DNA of 14,858 bases from Scatosoma sp045588185 (GCA_045588185.1 JAZNDR010000058.1:1-14858); one strand, 5' to 3'; numbered from the stretch's first letter, positions 6,521-14,424 are shown. Numbers and translations are program-made. Notes: generated by a model from the letters alone, not told the origin.

Positions 6521-7204
6521 ATGGCGTTTCCGTATGCGGAAGTCGAACAAAAGCTCGGCTATACCTTCCACAATAAAAAACTGTTGGAGCAGGCGTTTAC
6601 CCATTCGTCCTATTCCAACCGCTACGGCGTAGAAAATAACGAACGGTTGGAATATCTCGGCGATTCGGTGTTACAGCTCGTCGTTACCGAATGGCAGTAT
6701 AGAAACGAGCCGCGCGTATCGGAAGGAAAACTGACGGCGAAACGGCAAAAGCTCGTTTGTAAGGACGCGCTCGATAGTGCGGTGGACGCACTCGGGATTT
6801 GGGGATACCTGCTTGCTTCGGGTACGGAATACAACGTGCGCGGAAAGGCGAAATCAAGCTTGTTCGAAGCGGTAACGGCGGCGATTTATTTGGACGGCGG
6901 TTACAAGCAGGCGAAGAAATTTATCCTCGAACACGGGAACGTGCATTTTGACGTGCAGGCGGGCAATCCCAAGGGCGAGCTGAAAGAGTTTTTGGAAAAG
7001 CGGGGGGTGGAAGAACCCGTGTACCGCGTGGAAAAGACGGGCAAGGACAATAGTCCGTATTTCCATTGTACCGTTTACGCGCTCGGCGAAAGCGCGAAAG
7101 GGGACGGCAGGACGAAAAAGGAAGCGGAAGCCACTGCGGCGGCACGCCTTTTATGGGAGCTGCAACGAAAGGACGAACTCCCCAAAAAAAAGAGAAAAAA
7201 ATAA
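6521..7204 (+). CDS. rnc: Ribonuclease III
   Basis: RNase III cuts double-stranded RNA, including the rRNA precursor and mRNA stems. The 227 residues hold an N-terminal nuclease domain (about 4-140) with the signature NNERLEYLGDSV (39-50), and a C-terminal double-stranded RNA binding domain (about 150-217) ending in a Lys-rich tail. Catalytic Glu41, Glu44 and Asp48 are present, as is Glu116 (E. coli Glu117). The partner aspartate (E. coli Asp114), three residues before that Glu, is replaced by Ser113: the sequence reads KSSLFEAVTAAIYLDGG from 111. This may lower or alter metal binding. GGAG (6508-6511) inside the end of plsX serves as ribosome site. The gene is tightly coupled to plsX and is followed by smc 33 bases on. 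Confidence 0.94.
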   Translation: MAFPYAEVEQKLGYTFHNKKLLEQAFTHSSYSNRYGVENNERLEYLGDSVLQLVVTEWQYRNEPRVSEGKLTAKRQKLVCKDALDSAVDALGIWGYLLASGTEYNVRGKAKSSLFEAVTAAIYLDGGYKQAKKFILEHGNVHFDVQAGNPKGELKEFLEKRGVEEPVYRVEKTGKDNSPYFHCTVYALGESAKGDGRTKKEAEATAAARLLWELQRKDELPKKKRKK

Positions 7205-7206
7205 AG

Positions 7207-7231
7207 TATATAGCACATATATAACAAGGAG
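7207..7231 (+). promoter_or_regulatory. AT-rich small dyad and ribosome binding site that fixes the smc TTG start
   Basis: TATAT (7207-7211) and ATATA (7217-7221) form a small inverted repeat. AAGGAG (7226-7231) follows, placed 6 bases before the TTG at 7238, which decides the unusual start codon of smc. No -35 box was found, so the dyad is not called a promoter. Confidence 0.55.
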
Positions 7232-7237
7232 TACATT

Positions 7238-10200
7238 TTGGATTTAAAGGAAATACGACTCGTCGGCTTTAAATCGTTTGCCGACAAAACGACAATCCGT
7301 TTCGAAGAGGGGGTTACCTGTATCGTAGGCCCTAACGGTTGCGGAAAGAGTAACGTCGCGGACGCGGTGCGCTGGGTGCTGGGTGAGCAGTCGGCGAAAT
7401 CTTTGCGCGGCAGTAATATGCAGGACGTTATCTTCGGCGGTACGCTGGAACGCAAACCGCAATCGGCTTGCGAGGTAACGCTCGTATTCGATAACACGAA
7501 CCGCATTTTCGATATCGACGTGCCCGAAGTGGCGATGACCCGCCGTTTGCAAAAATCGGGCGAGGATAAGTTCGAAAGTAAATACCTTATCAATAACCAA
7601 CCGAGCCGTTTAAAGGACTTGGTTGCGCTTTTCCACGGTATCGGCTTGGGGAAAGAGGGGTATTCGATTATCGGTCAGGGTAAGGTAGAGCAAATTATGA
7701 ACGCCAAGCCCGAAGACCGCCGTTTGATTTTCGAAGAAGCGACGGGGCTTATGGTGTATAAATCCCGTAAGCAGGAAATCGAAAGAAAGATAGAGGATTC
7801 CAACGAGAACCTGTTTATTTACAGTCAGCGTATCGACGAGGCGCAACGCCGTTTAGGGCCGCTTTCCAAGCAGGCGGCGGCGGCAAAGGAATACAACGAA
7901 TATTCCGAAGCCCTCAAACTCAACGAGGCGAATACTTATATCTACCGTTACGAGAACGCGAAAAACGAAAAGAGCAAATATAAAAAGGATATTGCGACGA
8001 TTTCCGATAAAATTATCGACCTCAATACGCAAATCGAGCTTATCAACCGCAGGTTAGACGAAAACCGCGAGAAGATAGGACAAGCCGACCTGCGTTTGAG
8101 CGAGCTCAACGATAAGCGCGTGGAGCTGTCGGTAGGCAACGAAAGAAAGGACGGCGAACTTCGTCTTGCGCGCGAGCGTATCAAAACCTACCGTTCGCAA
8201 ATAGAAGCGGCGGAGGAAATGCTGGCGGCGAGCAAAACGCGTATCGGCGAAATCGACGACGAGATCGCGTTGACGGAAAGAAAGAATATAGAGGATAGTA
8301 AACGCATTACCGAACTGGAAACGCAAATAGAAGTGTTGCGTTCGGCGGTGAGCGCACTCGATAAAAAGATAGAAGTATTTGAAAAACTGTCGGACGAAAA
8401 CCGTTTAAATCAGCTTTCGACGGCGGACGACTTATCCGAATTAAAGAAAAACCTCGGTACGCTGACGGCGAGAATGGAAGCGGTCAAGGATAGAATTTCC
8501 GAGCTGGATATCGCGCTCAAAAAGACGGAGGAGAGAAAGGAACGGCTTTCCGACGAACTCAATTCCGTGCGTAAAGACCTTGCAAAACTTCGTAAAATGA
8601 CCTCGTCGGGTATGCAGGAGTTTGAGGAAAAGCAAGAAGAAGCGCGCGAAATGCAGCTTACGATCAACGATTTCAATCAGGAATTGTTCAACGCGAACGG
8701 GCAAATTGCTTCACTTCGAGAAAATCTCGAAATGTATATCAGTTTGAAAAACCGTTTCGAGGGCTATAAAGAATCCGTACGCCGTTTGCTTTCCATTTCC
8801 AAAACGAACACGGAAGTGGGCAAGCACTTGCGCGGTGCGCTTGCGGACGTGGTATCCACCGAGCAGAAATATGAAACGGCGATAGAAACGGCGTTCGGCG
8901 GTGCAATGCAAAATATCGTAACGCCCACGGCGGACGACGCGAGATTTTTAATCGAATATTTAAAGCGTACGGGCGGCGGTATCGTTACTTTCCTGCCCGT
9001 GGCAAGCATGCGTCCCCGTCCCGATTCCCGCGAGATAAGACGGGCTTTGGACGAACGCGGTGCGATGGGGCTTGCAACTGAGCTCGTGCATTACGACGAA
9101 TATTATTATAACGTCATTTCCAATCTGTTGGGGAATACGCTCATTTGCGACAATATCGCCAACGCAACGGCGATTGCAAAGAAGTACGGAAACCTCTTTA
9201 AAATCGTAACGCTCGACGGCGACTTGATTGCTACGAGCGGTTCAATGACGGGCGGCAGCCGCGGTAAAAACACCGGTTCTTTACTTTCCAACGAACGTAA
9301 GATACAGGAATGTAAAGAGAATATCGCCCGTAAGCAAAAGTATATCGAAAAGCTGAAAACGGCGATTGCGAACAGCGAAAAAGCGCGCGCGGAAGCGGAA
9401 GCGGAAGTGGACAAGCTTCGCGAAAAATACCAAGGCGCAAACAGCGAAATCGCAGGGCTTTTACAGCGCGAAACGGCGCTTTCGCAACAGCTTAGCGAAG
9501 CGGAAAGCGATATCGAAACCTACGCGCAAGCGGTGGAAGAACTCCGTTTCAAGTTAAAGGAATTGCAATCGGAAGAAGCAAATTCGTCGATGAGCGAGGA
9601 AGAAATCATTTCCCGTCAGCGCGGTGCGAAAGAGCAAATGGAAAACCAACGCAGTCAGTGCGATTCGTTCAAAGAGGAACGCGCGGAAAAGAGCGAAACG
9701 CTCAGAAAAGCGGAGCTCGAATACGCGGCGTTGCGTTTGGCTGTGGACAAGCAAGCGGAAACGGTTGCTCGGTTGACGGTGGAAAAGGAAGAGCTCGTCA
9801 AGCGTATTTTGGATATGGAATACGAAAAGACGGACGCGCAAACGAGGCTCAACGGCTTGGAAGCGGAAGCGGCGGAAAAGGAGCTGACCGACGAGGAAAA
9901 GGCGGCGGTACAGGCGATCGTGGACGAAATTACCCGCATTTCCAAGGAAAAGGAAGAGATAAACGCACGGCAAATGGCGCTCGACGAGGAAAAGACTTCG
10001 TTACAGGAAACGCTGACCAAGCAGAGCGACAAGCGGTATAAATGCGAGTTGGAAATTTCCAAAATCGACACCAACCTTGAAAATTTGCGGTTGCGCGTGG
10101 AAGAGGCGTACGGGCTCGATTACGAGGGCTGTTTGCCGATGAGAAGAGAGGACTTCAACGCGGAAGAAGCGGCGCAGACGATTACGGCGTTAAAGCGCAA

Positions 10201-10846
10201 AATCACGATGCTCGGCGCGGTGAACCCGAACGCGGTAGAAGAATACGAATACGAAAAAACGCATTGCGACGAAATGGTAACGCAACGCGACGATTTGCAA
10301 AAAGCGATTGACGATTTGCAGTCCGCACTTGACCAAATCCGTGCGGAGATGTTGCGTATTTTCAACGAAGGCTTTGACAAAATCAACGAAAACTTCAAAA
10401 TTACCTTCAAAGAACTGTTCGGCGGCGGTAAGGCGGAGTTGCAGATACACTACGAGGACGGCGAAGACCCGTTAAACGCAGGTATTGAAATCGTGGCTTG
10501 TCCCCCGGGGAAAAAGCTGACGAAGATATCGCTGTTATCGGGCGGTGAAAGAGCGTTGACGGCGATTGCGATTCTGTTTGCAATTTTGCGTTCGCACCCG
10601 ATGCCGTTCTGTATTCTCGACGAAATAGAAGCGGCGCTTGACGACGCGAACGTGGATAGATTTGCCTCGTACTTAAAGCGGTTTGCGGAAGAAACGCAAT
10701 TCATCGTCATTACGCACAGAAAGCCGACGATGAACCAAGCGGACAGCCTGTTCGGCGTAACGATGCAGGAAAAAGGCGTTTCGAAAATCGTTTCGGTGAA
10801 ATTAGCAGAGGTAGAGAGTAAGCTCGGCGCAGGTACAGTTGAATAA
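7238..10846 (+). CDS. smc: Chromosome segregation ATPase SMC
   Basis: SMC forms a ring with ScpA and ScpB that loads near the origin and extrudes DNA loops to organise and segregate the chromosome. The 1202 residues match bacterial SMC. Walker A GPNGCGKS is at 31-38, with the following ADAVRWVLGEQSAKSLRG typical of the family. Long heptad-like coiled coils (about 165-510 and 680-1020) flank a hinge (about 520-670) that includes ALADVVSTEQKYETAIETA and TSGSMTGGS. The C-terminal head has the signature LLSGGERALTA (from 1099) and Walker B CILDEIEAALDDAN (1125-1138). The start is TTG (LDLKEIRLVGFKSFA), backed by a good AAGGAG. It sits downstream of rnc, as is common in Firmicutes. ftsY follows, but only after an unusual 220-base gap. 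Confidence 0.98.
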   Translation: MDLKEIRLVGFKSFADKTTIRFEEGVTCIVGPNGCGKSNVADAVRWVLGEQSAKSLRGSNMQDVIFGGTLERKPQSACEVTLVFDNTNRIFDIDVPEVAMTRRLQKSGEDKFESKYLINNQPSRLKDLVALFHGIGLGKEGYSIIGQGKVEQIMNAKPEDRRLIFEEATGLMVYKSRKQEIERKIEDSNENLFIYSQRIDEAQRRLGPLSKQAAAAKEYNEYSEALKLNEANTYIYRYENAKNEKSKYKKDIATISDKIIDLNTQIELINRRLDENREKIGQADLRLSELNDKRVELSVGNERKDGELRLARERIKTYRSQIEAAEEMLAASKTRIGEIDDEIALTERKNIEDSKRITELETQIEVLRSAVSALDKKIEVFEKLSDENRLNQLSTADDLSELKKNLGTLTARMEAVKDRISELDIALKKTEERKERLSDELNSVRKDLAKLRKMTSSGMQEFEEKQEEAREMQLTINDFNQELFNANGQIASLRENLEMYISLKNRFEGYKESVRRLLSISKTNTEVGKHLRGALADVVSTEQKYETAIETAFGGAMQNIVTPTADDARFLIEYLKRTGGGIVTFLPVASMRPRPDSREIRRALDERGAMGLATELVHYDEYYYNVISNLLGNTLICDNIANATAIAKKYGNLFKIVTLDGDLIATSGSMTGGSRGKNTGSLLSNERKIQECKENIARKQKYIEKLKTAIANSEKARAEAEAEVDKLREKYQGANSEIAGLLQRETALSQQLSEAESDIETYAQAVEELRFKLKELQSEEANSSMSEEEIISRQRGAKEQMENQRSQCDSFKEERAEKSETLRKAELEYAALRLAVDKQAETVARLTVEKEELVKRILDMEYEKTDAQTRLNGLEAEAAEKELTDEEKAAVQAIVDEITRISKEKEEINARQMALDEEKTSLQETLTKQSDKRYKCELEISKIDTNLENLRLRVEEAYGLDYEGCLPMRREDFNAEEAAQTITALKRKITMLGAVNPNAVEEYEYEKTHCDEMVTQRDDLQKAIDDLQSALDQIRAEMLRIFNEGFDKINENFKITFKELFGGGKAELQIHYEDGEDPLNAGIEIVACPPGKKLTKISLLSGGERALTAIAILFAILRSHPMPFCILDEIEAALDDANVDRFASYLKRFAEETQFIVITHRKPTMNQADSLFGVTMQEKGVSKIVSVKLAEVESKLGAGTVE

Positions 10847-11045
10847 GCGGGTGCGACCCGCAACGGAGTCTTTCTATCTTTCTGCGAGGCTTAGGATAAA
10901 CGGTAGCGTTTCCCGATTAGAAGTCAAGAAACTTAGTTTCTTGTCAGGGGTGTGGGGGCGGAAGCCCCTACATGAGTAGCCCCAAGTAGCAAATCTTTGA
11001 TTTGCCAAACACCGCGTAAGCGGTCAACGCAAGTTTTTCTTGCGC
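10847..11045. repeat. Array of seven consecutive short hairpins between smc and ftsY
   Basis: Directly after the smc stop come seven inverted repeats with tiny loops. H1 is GCGGGT/ACCCGC (10847-10861, loop gcg). H2 is AAACG/CGTTT (10898-10911, loop gtag). H3 is CAAGAAAC/GTTTCTTG (10925-10943, loop tta). H4 is GTGGGGGC/GCCCCTAC (10952-10971, loop ggaa, one G-T pair). H5 is GCAAATC/GATTTGC (10989-11005, loop ttt). H6 is ACCGC/GCGGT (11011-11024, loop gtaa). H7 is CGCAAG/CTTGCG (11028-11044, loop ttttt). GGGG (10947-10950) can also close around H4 with CCCC (10980-10983). All stems differ in sequence. About 116 of 198 bases lie in hairpins. 10862-10897 shows none. No protein or known RNA family was recognised. 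Confidence 0.8.
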
Positions 11046-11066
11046 CAGTAGATAAAAGGAACAATT

Positions 11067-11963
11067 ATGGGATTATTCGGTAAACTTTTCGGTGCGCTGA
11101 AAAAGACGAAAACGGCGTTTTCGGAGAAACTTCGCGTACTGTTTTCCAAAAATAAACTCGGCAACGAGTTTTATGAAGAGCTTGAAGAGATACTCATTTC
11201 CTCGGACGTGTCGGTAACGACGGCGGAAGAGGTCGTTGACCGCGTGAAAGCGCAGGCGATTTCCGAAAAGCTCAAAGACGAGGCGTACGTTACGGACCTG
11301 CTTCGCGGCGTGCTTACGGAAATGTTAGAGGAATCGGAAGTAGAGCCGCCCTCGTATCCTTGCGTTATTATGCTCGTGGGTGTAAACGGCGTGGGGAAAA
11401 CGACGACGGTGGGAAAATTAGCGCACTATTTCCTTTCCAAAGGCAAAACGGTAACGGTCGCGGCGGCGGACACTTTCCGCGCGGCGGCAAGCGAACAGCT
11501 TTCCATTTGGGCGGAACGCGCAAAGGTGCGTATCGTTAAGCACGAAGAGGGGAGCGACCCCTCGGCGGTTATTTTCGACGCGGTATCATCCGCGAAAGCC
11601 AAGAAAACGGACGTCGTAATCGTGGACACGGCGGGCAGACTGCACGTAAAAGACAATTTAATGAACGAACTGCGTAAAATGGATAGAGTGGTTAAACGCG
11701 AATATCCCGAAGCGGACTTCTTAAAACTGCTCGTGCTCGACGCAACGACAGGTCAGAACGCCGTCAACCAAGCGCGGGTATTCGACGAGGCGGTAGAATT
11801 AGACGGTATCGTTTTAACGAAGCTGGACGGTACGGCGAAAGGCGGTTTCGTGTTCTCGTTATCTTCCGAGCTTTCCCTGCCCGTCATTTTCGCAGGCGTC
11901 GGTGAAAAAATGGACGATTTAGAATTCTTTGACAGTAAAGAGTTTGTGAACGCTATTTTATAA
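11067..11963 (+). CDS. ftsY: Signal recognition particle receptor FtsY
   Basis: FtsY is the SRP receptor GTPase that docks Ffh-bound ribosomes to the membrane for cotranslational insertion. The 298 residues hold the NG core without the long acidic A domain of E. coli. The N-terminal MGLFGKLFGALKKTKTAF is a short basic amphipathic stretch that can touch the membrane. The N domain runs to about 95. GTPase motifs are G1 GVNGVGKT (105-112), DTFRAAASEQL (135-145), DTAGR (187-191), TKLDGTAKGG (251-260) and GVGE (277-280). The DTFRAAASEQL form and lack of an M domain indicate FtsY and not Ffh. AAAGGA (11055-11060) lies 6 bases before the ATG. ffh, its partner and frequent neighbour, is not in the window. 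Confidence 0.97.
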   Translation: MGLFGKLFGALKKTKTAFSEKLRVLFSKNKLGNEFYEELEEILISSDVSVTTAEEVVDRVKAQAISEKLKDEAYVTDLLRGVLTEMLEESEVEPPSYPCVIMLVGVNGVGKTTTVGKLAHYFLSKGKTVTVAAADTFRAAASEQLSIWAERAKVRIVKHEEGSDPSAVIFDAVSSAKAKKTDVVIVDTAGRLHVKDNLMNELRKMDRVVKREYPEADFLKLLVLDATTGQNAVNQARVFDEAVELDGIVLTKLDGTAKGGFVFSLSSELSLPVIFAGVGEKMDDLEFFDSKEFVNAIL

Positions 11964-11972
11964 ATAAATGTA

Positions 11973-12028
11973 AAATGCAAAATTATAGTAAAATTATTCA
12001 ATTATTTTGCATTCTAAATTTTGCATTT
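11973..12028. repeat. TGCAAAAT inverted repeat with two alternative right arms
   Basis: The left arm AAATGCAAAATT (11973-11984) pairs perfectly over 12 bases with AATTTTGCATTT (12017-12028). Its core AATGCAAAAT (11974-11983) pairs equally well over 10 bases with ATTTTGCATT (12004-12013). The two right arms are direct repeats of each other, so the hairpins exclude one another. It lies between the ftsY stop and the ABC ATPase. It could act as an orientation-free terminator or mRNA end, or be a small dispersed repeat; no T-tract settles it. The rest of the 95-base gap holds the ribosome site AAGGAG (12048-12053). Confidence 0.65.
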
Positions 12029-12058
12029 CTTACGCAAAAGGCGTGAGAAGGAGCACTT

Positions 12059-12763
12059 ATGTCCCACATTATCGAATGTGAAAATTTAACGAAAAAATAC
12101 GGGGATTGCCTTGCGCTTAACAGTTTAGAGCTTCGTATTCCCGACAAGGGCGGAATCGTCGCGCTGTTAGGTCCTAACGGCAGCGGCAAGACCACCTTTA
12201 TCAAGCTTTTGACGGGGTTGCTTTCGCCTACGGCGGGCACGGTGCGTATTGCGGGCAAGAGCGTGGGCGTGGAAACCAAGTCCATCGTTTCCTACCTCTC
12301 CGACGCACATTCCCTTAATAATAAATATACGGTAATGCAACAGCTTGAATATTTCAATGATTTCTTTACCGATTTCGACAAAGAAAAAGCGATCCGTATG
12401 ATTCACGAGCTGGGCGTGGACGAAAAGAAAAAGGTAAAATCACTGTCCAAAGGCACGAAAGAAAAGCTGTCGCTTATCCTTACGCTGTCGAGAAACGCAC
12501 GCGTGTTCATTCTCGACGAGCCGATAGCCGGCGTTGATCCCGCCGCCCGCGATTACATATTACAGACAATTCTTTCGCATAAGAACGAAAACTCGACTAT
12601 GATTATCAGCACACATTTGATTGCGGAAATAGAAGAATATTTCGACTACGTGCTGTTCTTAAAAGAGGGCAACGTTGTTTTACACGGCGGTGCGGACGAA
12701 ATTCGCGAGCGCGAAGGGAAAACGATAGACGCGCTGTTCCGGGAGGTGTTCAGATGGATATAA
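12059..12763 (+). CDS. ABC transporter ATP-binding protein
   Basis: This is the 234-residue nucleotide-binding subunit of an ABC-2-type transporter, probably an exporter, coupled to the membrane protein encoded next. Walker A GPNGSGKT is at 38-45, the signature is the degenerate LSKGT (129-133), and Walker B VFILDEP is at 149-155 with Glu154. The D-loop GVDPAAR and switch His186 follow. The LSKGT form and single compact domain resemble the YtrB/BcrA-like group in which a small ATPase serves a separate permease. AAGGAG (12048-12053) is 5 bases before the ATG. The stop overlaps the next gene by 10 bases, implying translational coupling. The substrate cannot be read from the sequence. Its site between ftsY and trmD is normally occupied by ffh, rpsP and rimM in Bacillus. 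Confidence 0.93.
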   Translation: MSHIIECENLTKKYGDCLALNSLELRIPDKGGIVALLGPNGSGKTTFIKLLTGLLSPTAGTVRIAGKSVGVETKSIVSYLSDAHSLNNKYTVMQQLEYFNDFFTDFDKEKAIRMIHELGVDEKKKVKSLSKGTKEKLSLILTLSRNARVFILDEPIAGVDPAARDYILQTILSHKNENSTMIISTHLIAEIEEYFDYVLFLKEGNVVLHGGADEIREREGKTIDALFREVFRWI

Positions 12764-13737
12764 ATAAAAAAGAAACCGAACCCGTATTTGCGGAATTTGA
12801 AAAAGACCCCCAAGCCCCCGCAAGCGAAACGCCCGTGGGAGCGGCGGAAGAACAGGTTGCCGTAGAAGAAATTGCGGCGACGGAAGCTCCCGAAGCCGAA
12901 GCGAAACCCGTTTTCTTTCCGTTCCCCGAAAGCGACTACAATAAAAAGGGCGAACTGAAAAAGGTACGGGGCAGAATGCTCAAAAAATTATTAAAATACG
13001 AATTTCGCGCCATTTTCCCCGCGCTGTCTATCGGCGTGGCGATACTGTTCGGCTTGACGGTGCTGATGATTATTCTGCTCAACGTACAGCTGAACGAAAA
13101 CTTGGCGATTTTCACCGTACTTTCGGCACTGCTGTATATCTATGCGCTCGTTGCTATCATCTTTGTCGGAGCGGGGATAGCGATTAGCAGGTATAATAAA
13201 AATTTCTTTAAGGAAGAGGGATATTTGACTTTCAGTATTCCCGCTTCTATGGAAGAACACACGCTTGCAAAGCATATAAGCGGTATTCTTTCCACTTTAA
13301 TCGGTATCGTAGCTTCGCTCATCAGCTTGTTGGTGCTGTTTGCGTTCGGTCTTGACGGCCTGCTTTCGATATTTCAAGGTATGGAAATCACGATAGGGAA
13401 TCCCGTTTCGTTCGTATTCGAAGTAATCGAGGGCGTGATTATCTTCGCGGAAACGCTGGCGGCGATTTTCTGTGTGGCGGGCGCGCTTACCTGCTGGGGA
13501 CAGAAATTCAAAAGAAAACGCTCTATCGTGTTCCGTGTGCTGATTGCTTATATCATTTTTATGGTTTTGGAATCGTTGCTTTTAACGACGCTGAATTTTG
13601 CGTTTATCGACTTTTTCTATACCACGGCGGGCATACATATTTCCAACTGCCTGCAAATACTCTTTAATGCGGGCGTAATCGTGTTCAGTTTTTGGTACGA
13701 AACGCGGTATTTAAAGAAAAAACTCAATCTCAAATAA
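12754..13737 (+). CDS. ABC-2-type permease subunit with acidic Ala/Glu-rich N-terminal tail
   Basis: This 327-residue membrane protein has about six predicted membrane helices (near 87-110, 117-144, 175-199, 223-248, 258-284 and 297-314). The loop after helix 2 reads FFKEEGYLTFSIPASMEEH, a pattern seen in clostridial ABC-2 permeases (EGYL..TLPVS). The first 60 residues are soluble, acidic and rich in Ala, Glu and Pro, and are unlikely to be part of the channel. A Lys/Arg-rich stretch (65-85) leads into helix 1 and suggests the tail is cytoplasmic. The gene overlaps the ATPase gene by 10 bases, with a strong GGGAGGTG (12741-12748). Together they probably form one transporter. The C-terminus is Lys-rich. 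The function is inferred from pairing and topology only; the substrate is unknown. Confidence 0.85.
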   Translation: MDINKKETEPVFAEFEKDPQAPASETPVGAAEEQVAVEEIAATEAPEAEAKPVFFPFPESDYNKKGELKKVRGRMLKKLLKYEFRAIFPALSIGVAILFGLTVLMIILLNVQLNENLAIFTVLSALLYIYALVAIIFVGAGIAISRYNKNFFKEEGYLTFSIPASMEEHTLAKHISGILSTLIGIVASLISLLVLFAFGLDGLLSIFQGMEITIGNPVSFVFEVIEGVIIFAETLAAIFCVAGALTCWGQKFKRKRSIVFRVLIAYIIFMVLESLLLTTLNFAFIDFFYTTAGIHISNCLQILFNAGVIVFSFWYETRYLKKKLNLK

Positions 13738-13746
13738 AGAATACTT

Positions 13747-14412
13747 ATGAAAATAGATATTTTAACGCTGTTTCCCGAAATGTTTTCGGCAATGCAAGAA
13801 AGCATTTTAGGCAGAGCGCAAAAGGACGGAAAAATCGAAATCAATATCGTAAACCTGCGCGACTATACCGAGGATAAGCATTTGAAATGCGACGATTATC
13901 CTTTCGGCGGCGGCGCGGGTATGGTTATGATGCCCCAGCCCATCGGCAGCGCGATTGAAGCACTCGACCCCGAGCATAAAGCCCGCCGAATCTATATGTC
14001 ACCCAAAGGCGAGGTGTTCCGTCAGCAAAAGGTTTTCGAACTGCTCGAATACGGGCATTTGATACTGCTTTGCGGACATTACGAGGGGGTTGACCAACGA
14101 GCGATAGACTTATTTATCGACGAGGAAATTTCCATAGGCGACTACGTATTGACGGGGGGTGAGTTGCCCGCAATGGTAGTAGCCGATTGCGTATCGCGGT
14201 ACGTGGACGGCGTGATCAGCGCGTCGTCGCTCGTGGACGAAAGCTTTTCGGAAAACCTGCTTGAATATCCGCAGTACACCCGCCCGCAGGAATACAGGGG
14301 CTTGACCGTCCCCGAAGTATTACGTAGCGGCGACCACGCCAAGGTAGACAAATGGCGCAGAGAGCAAGCGATAGAGCTGACGAAAAAACGCAGACCCGAT
14401 TTATTAAAATAA
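13747..14412 (+). CDS. trmD: tRNA (guanine-N1)-methyltransferase TrmD
   Basis: TrmD methylates G37 next to the anticodon with S-adenosylmethionine, which prevents +1 frameshifting; it works as a dimer with a trefoil-knot (SPOUT) fold. Family motifs are MKIDILTLFPEMF (1-13), DDYPFGGGAGMVM (49-61), LLCGHYEGVDQRA (107-119), EISIGDYVLTGGELPAMV (127-144, knot and cofactor site), and YPQYTRPQEYRGLTVPEVL (174-192). At 221 residues it is somewhat short compared with about 240-255; it stops just after the RRPDLL motif and lacks the usual tail. The ribosome site is weak, and the gene starts 9 bases after the permease stop. rimM, usually just upstream, and rplS, usually just downstream, are both missing. 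Confidence 0.97.
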   Translation: MKIDILTLFPEMFSAMQESILGRAQKDGKIEINIVNLRDYTEDKHLKCDDYPFGGGAGMVMMPQPIGSAIEALDPEHKARRIYMSPKGEVFRQQKVFELLEYGHLILLCGHYEGVDQRAIDLFIDEEISIGDYVLTGGELPAMVVADCVSRYVDGVISASSLVDESFSENLLEYPQYTRPQEYRGLTVPEVLRSGDHAKVDKWRREQAIELTKKRRPDLLK

Positions 14413-14424
14413 AAGGACAAAATA

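Noticed and set aside
7075..7593. Long minus-strand open frame across the rnc-smc junction
   Set aside because: It is antisense to two well-supported genes and its Ser-rich translation is typical of reverse-complement shadows.
9658..10041. Gly/Arg-rich open frame inside smc on the plus strand
   Set aside because: It lies wholly within the smc coiled coil in another frame, has no ribosome site, and its composition is that of shadow frames.
10847..10861. H1 hairpin as the rho-independent terminator of smc
   Set aside because: The stem is only six pairs and is followed by AACGGAG, not a run of T.
10847..11066. CRISPR array or tandem repeat
   Set aside because: The hairpins are all different in sequence and irregularly spaced; there is no repeated unit with spacers.
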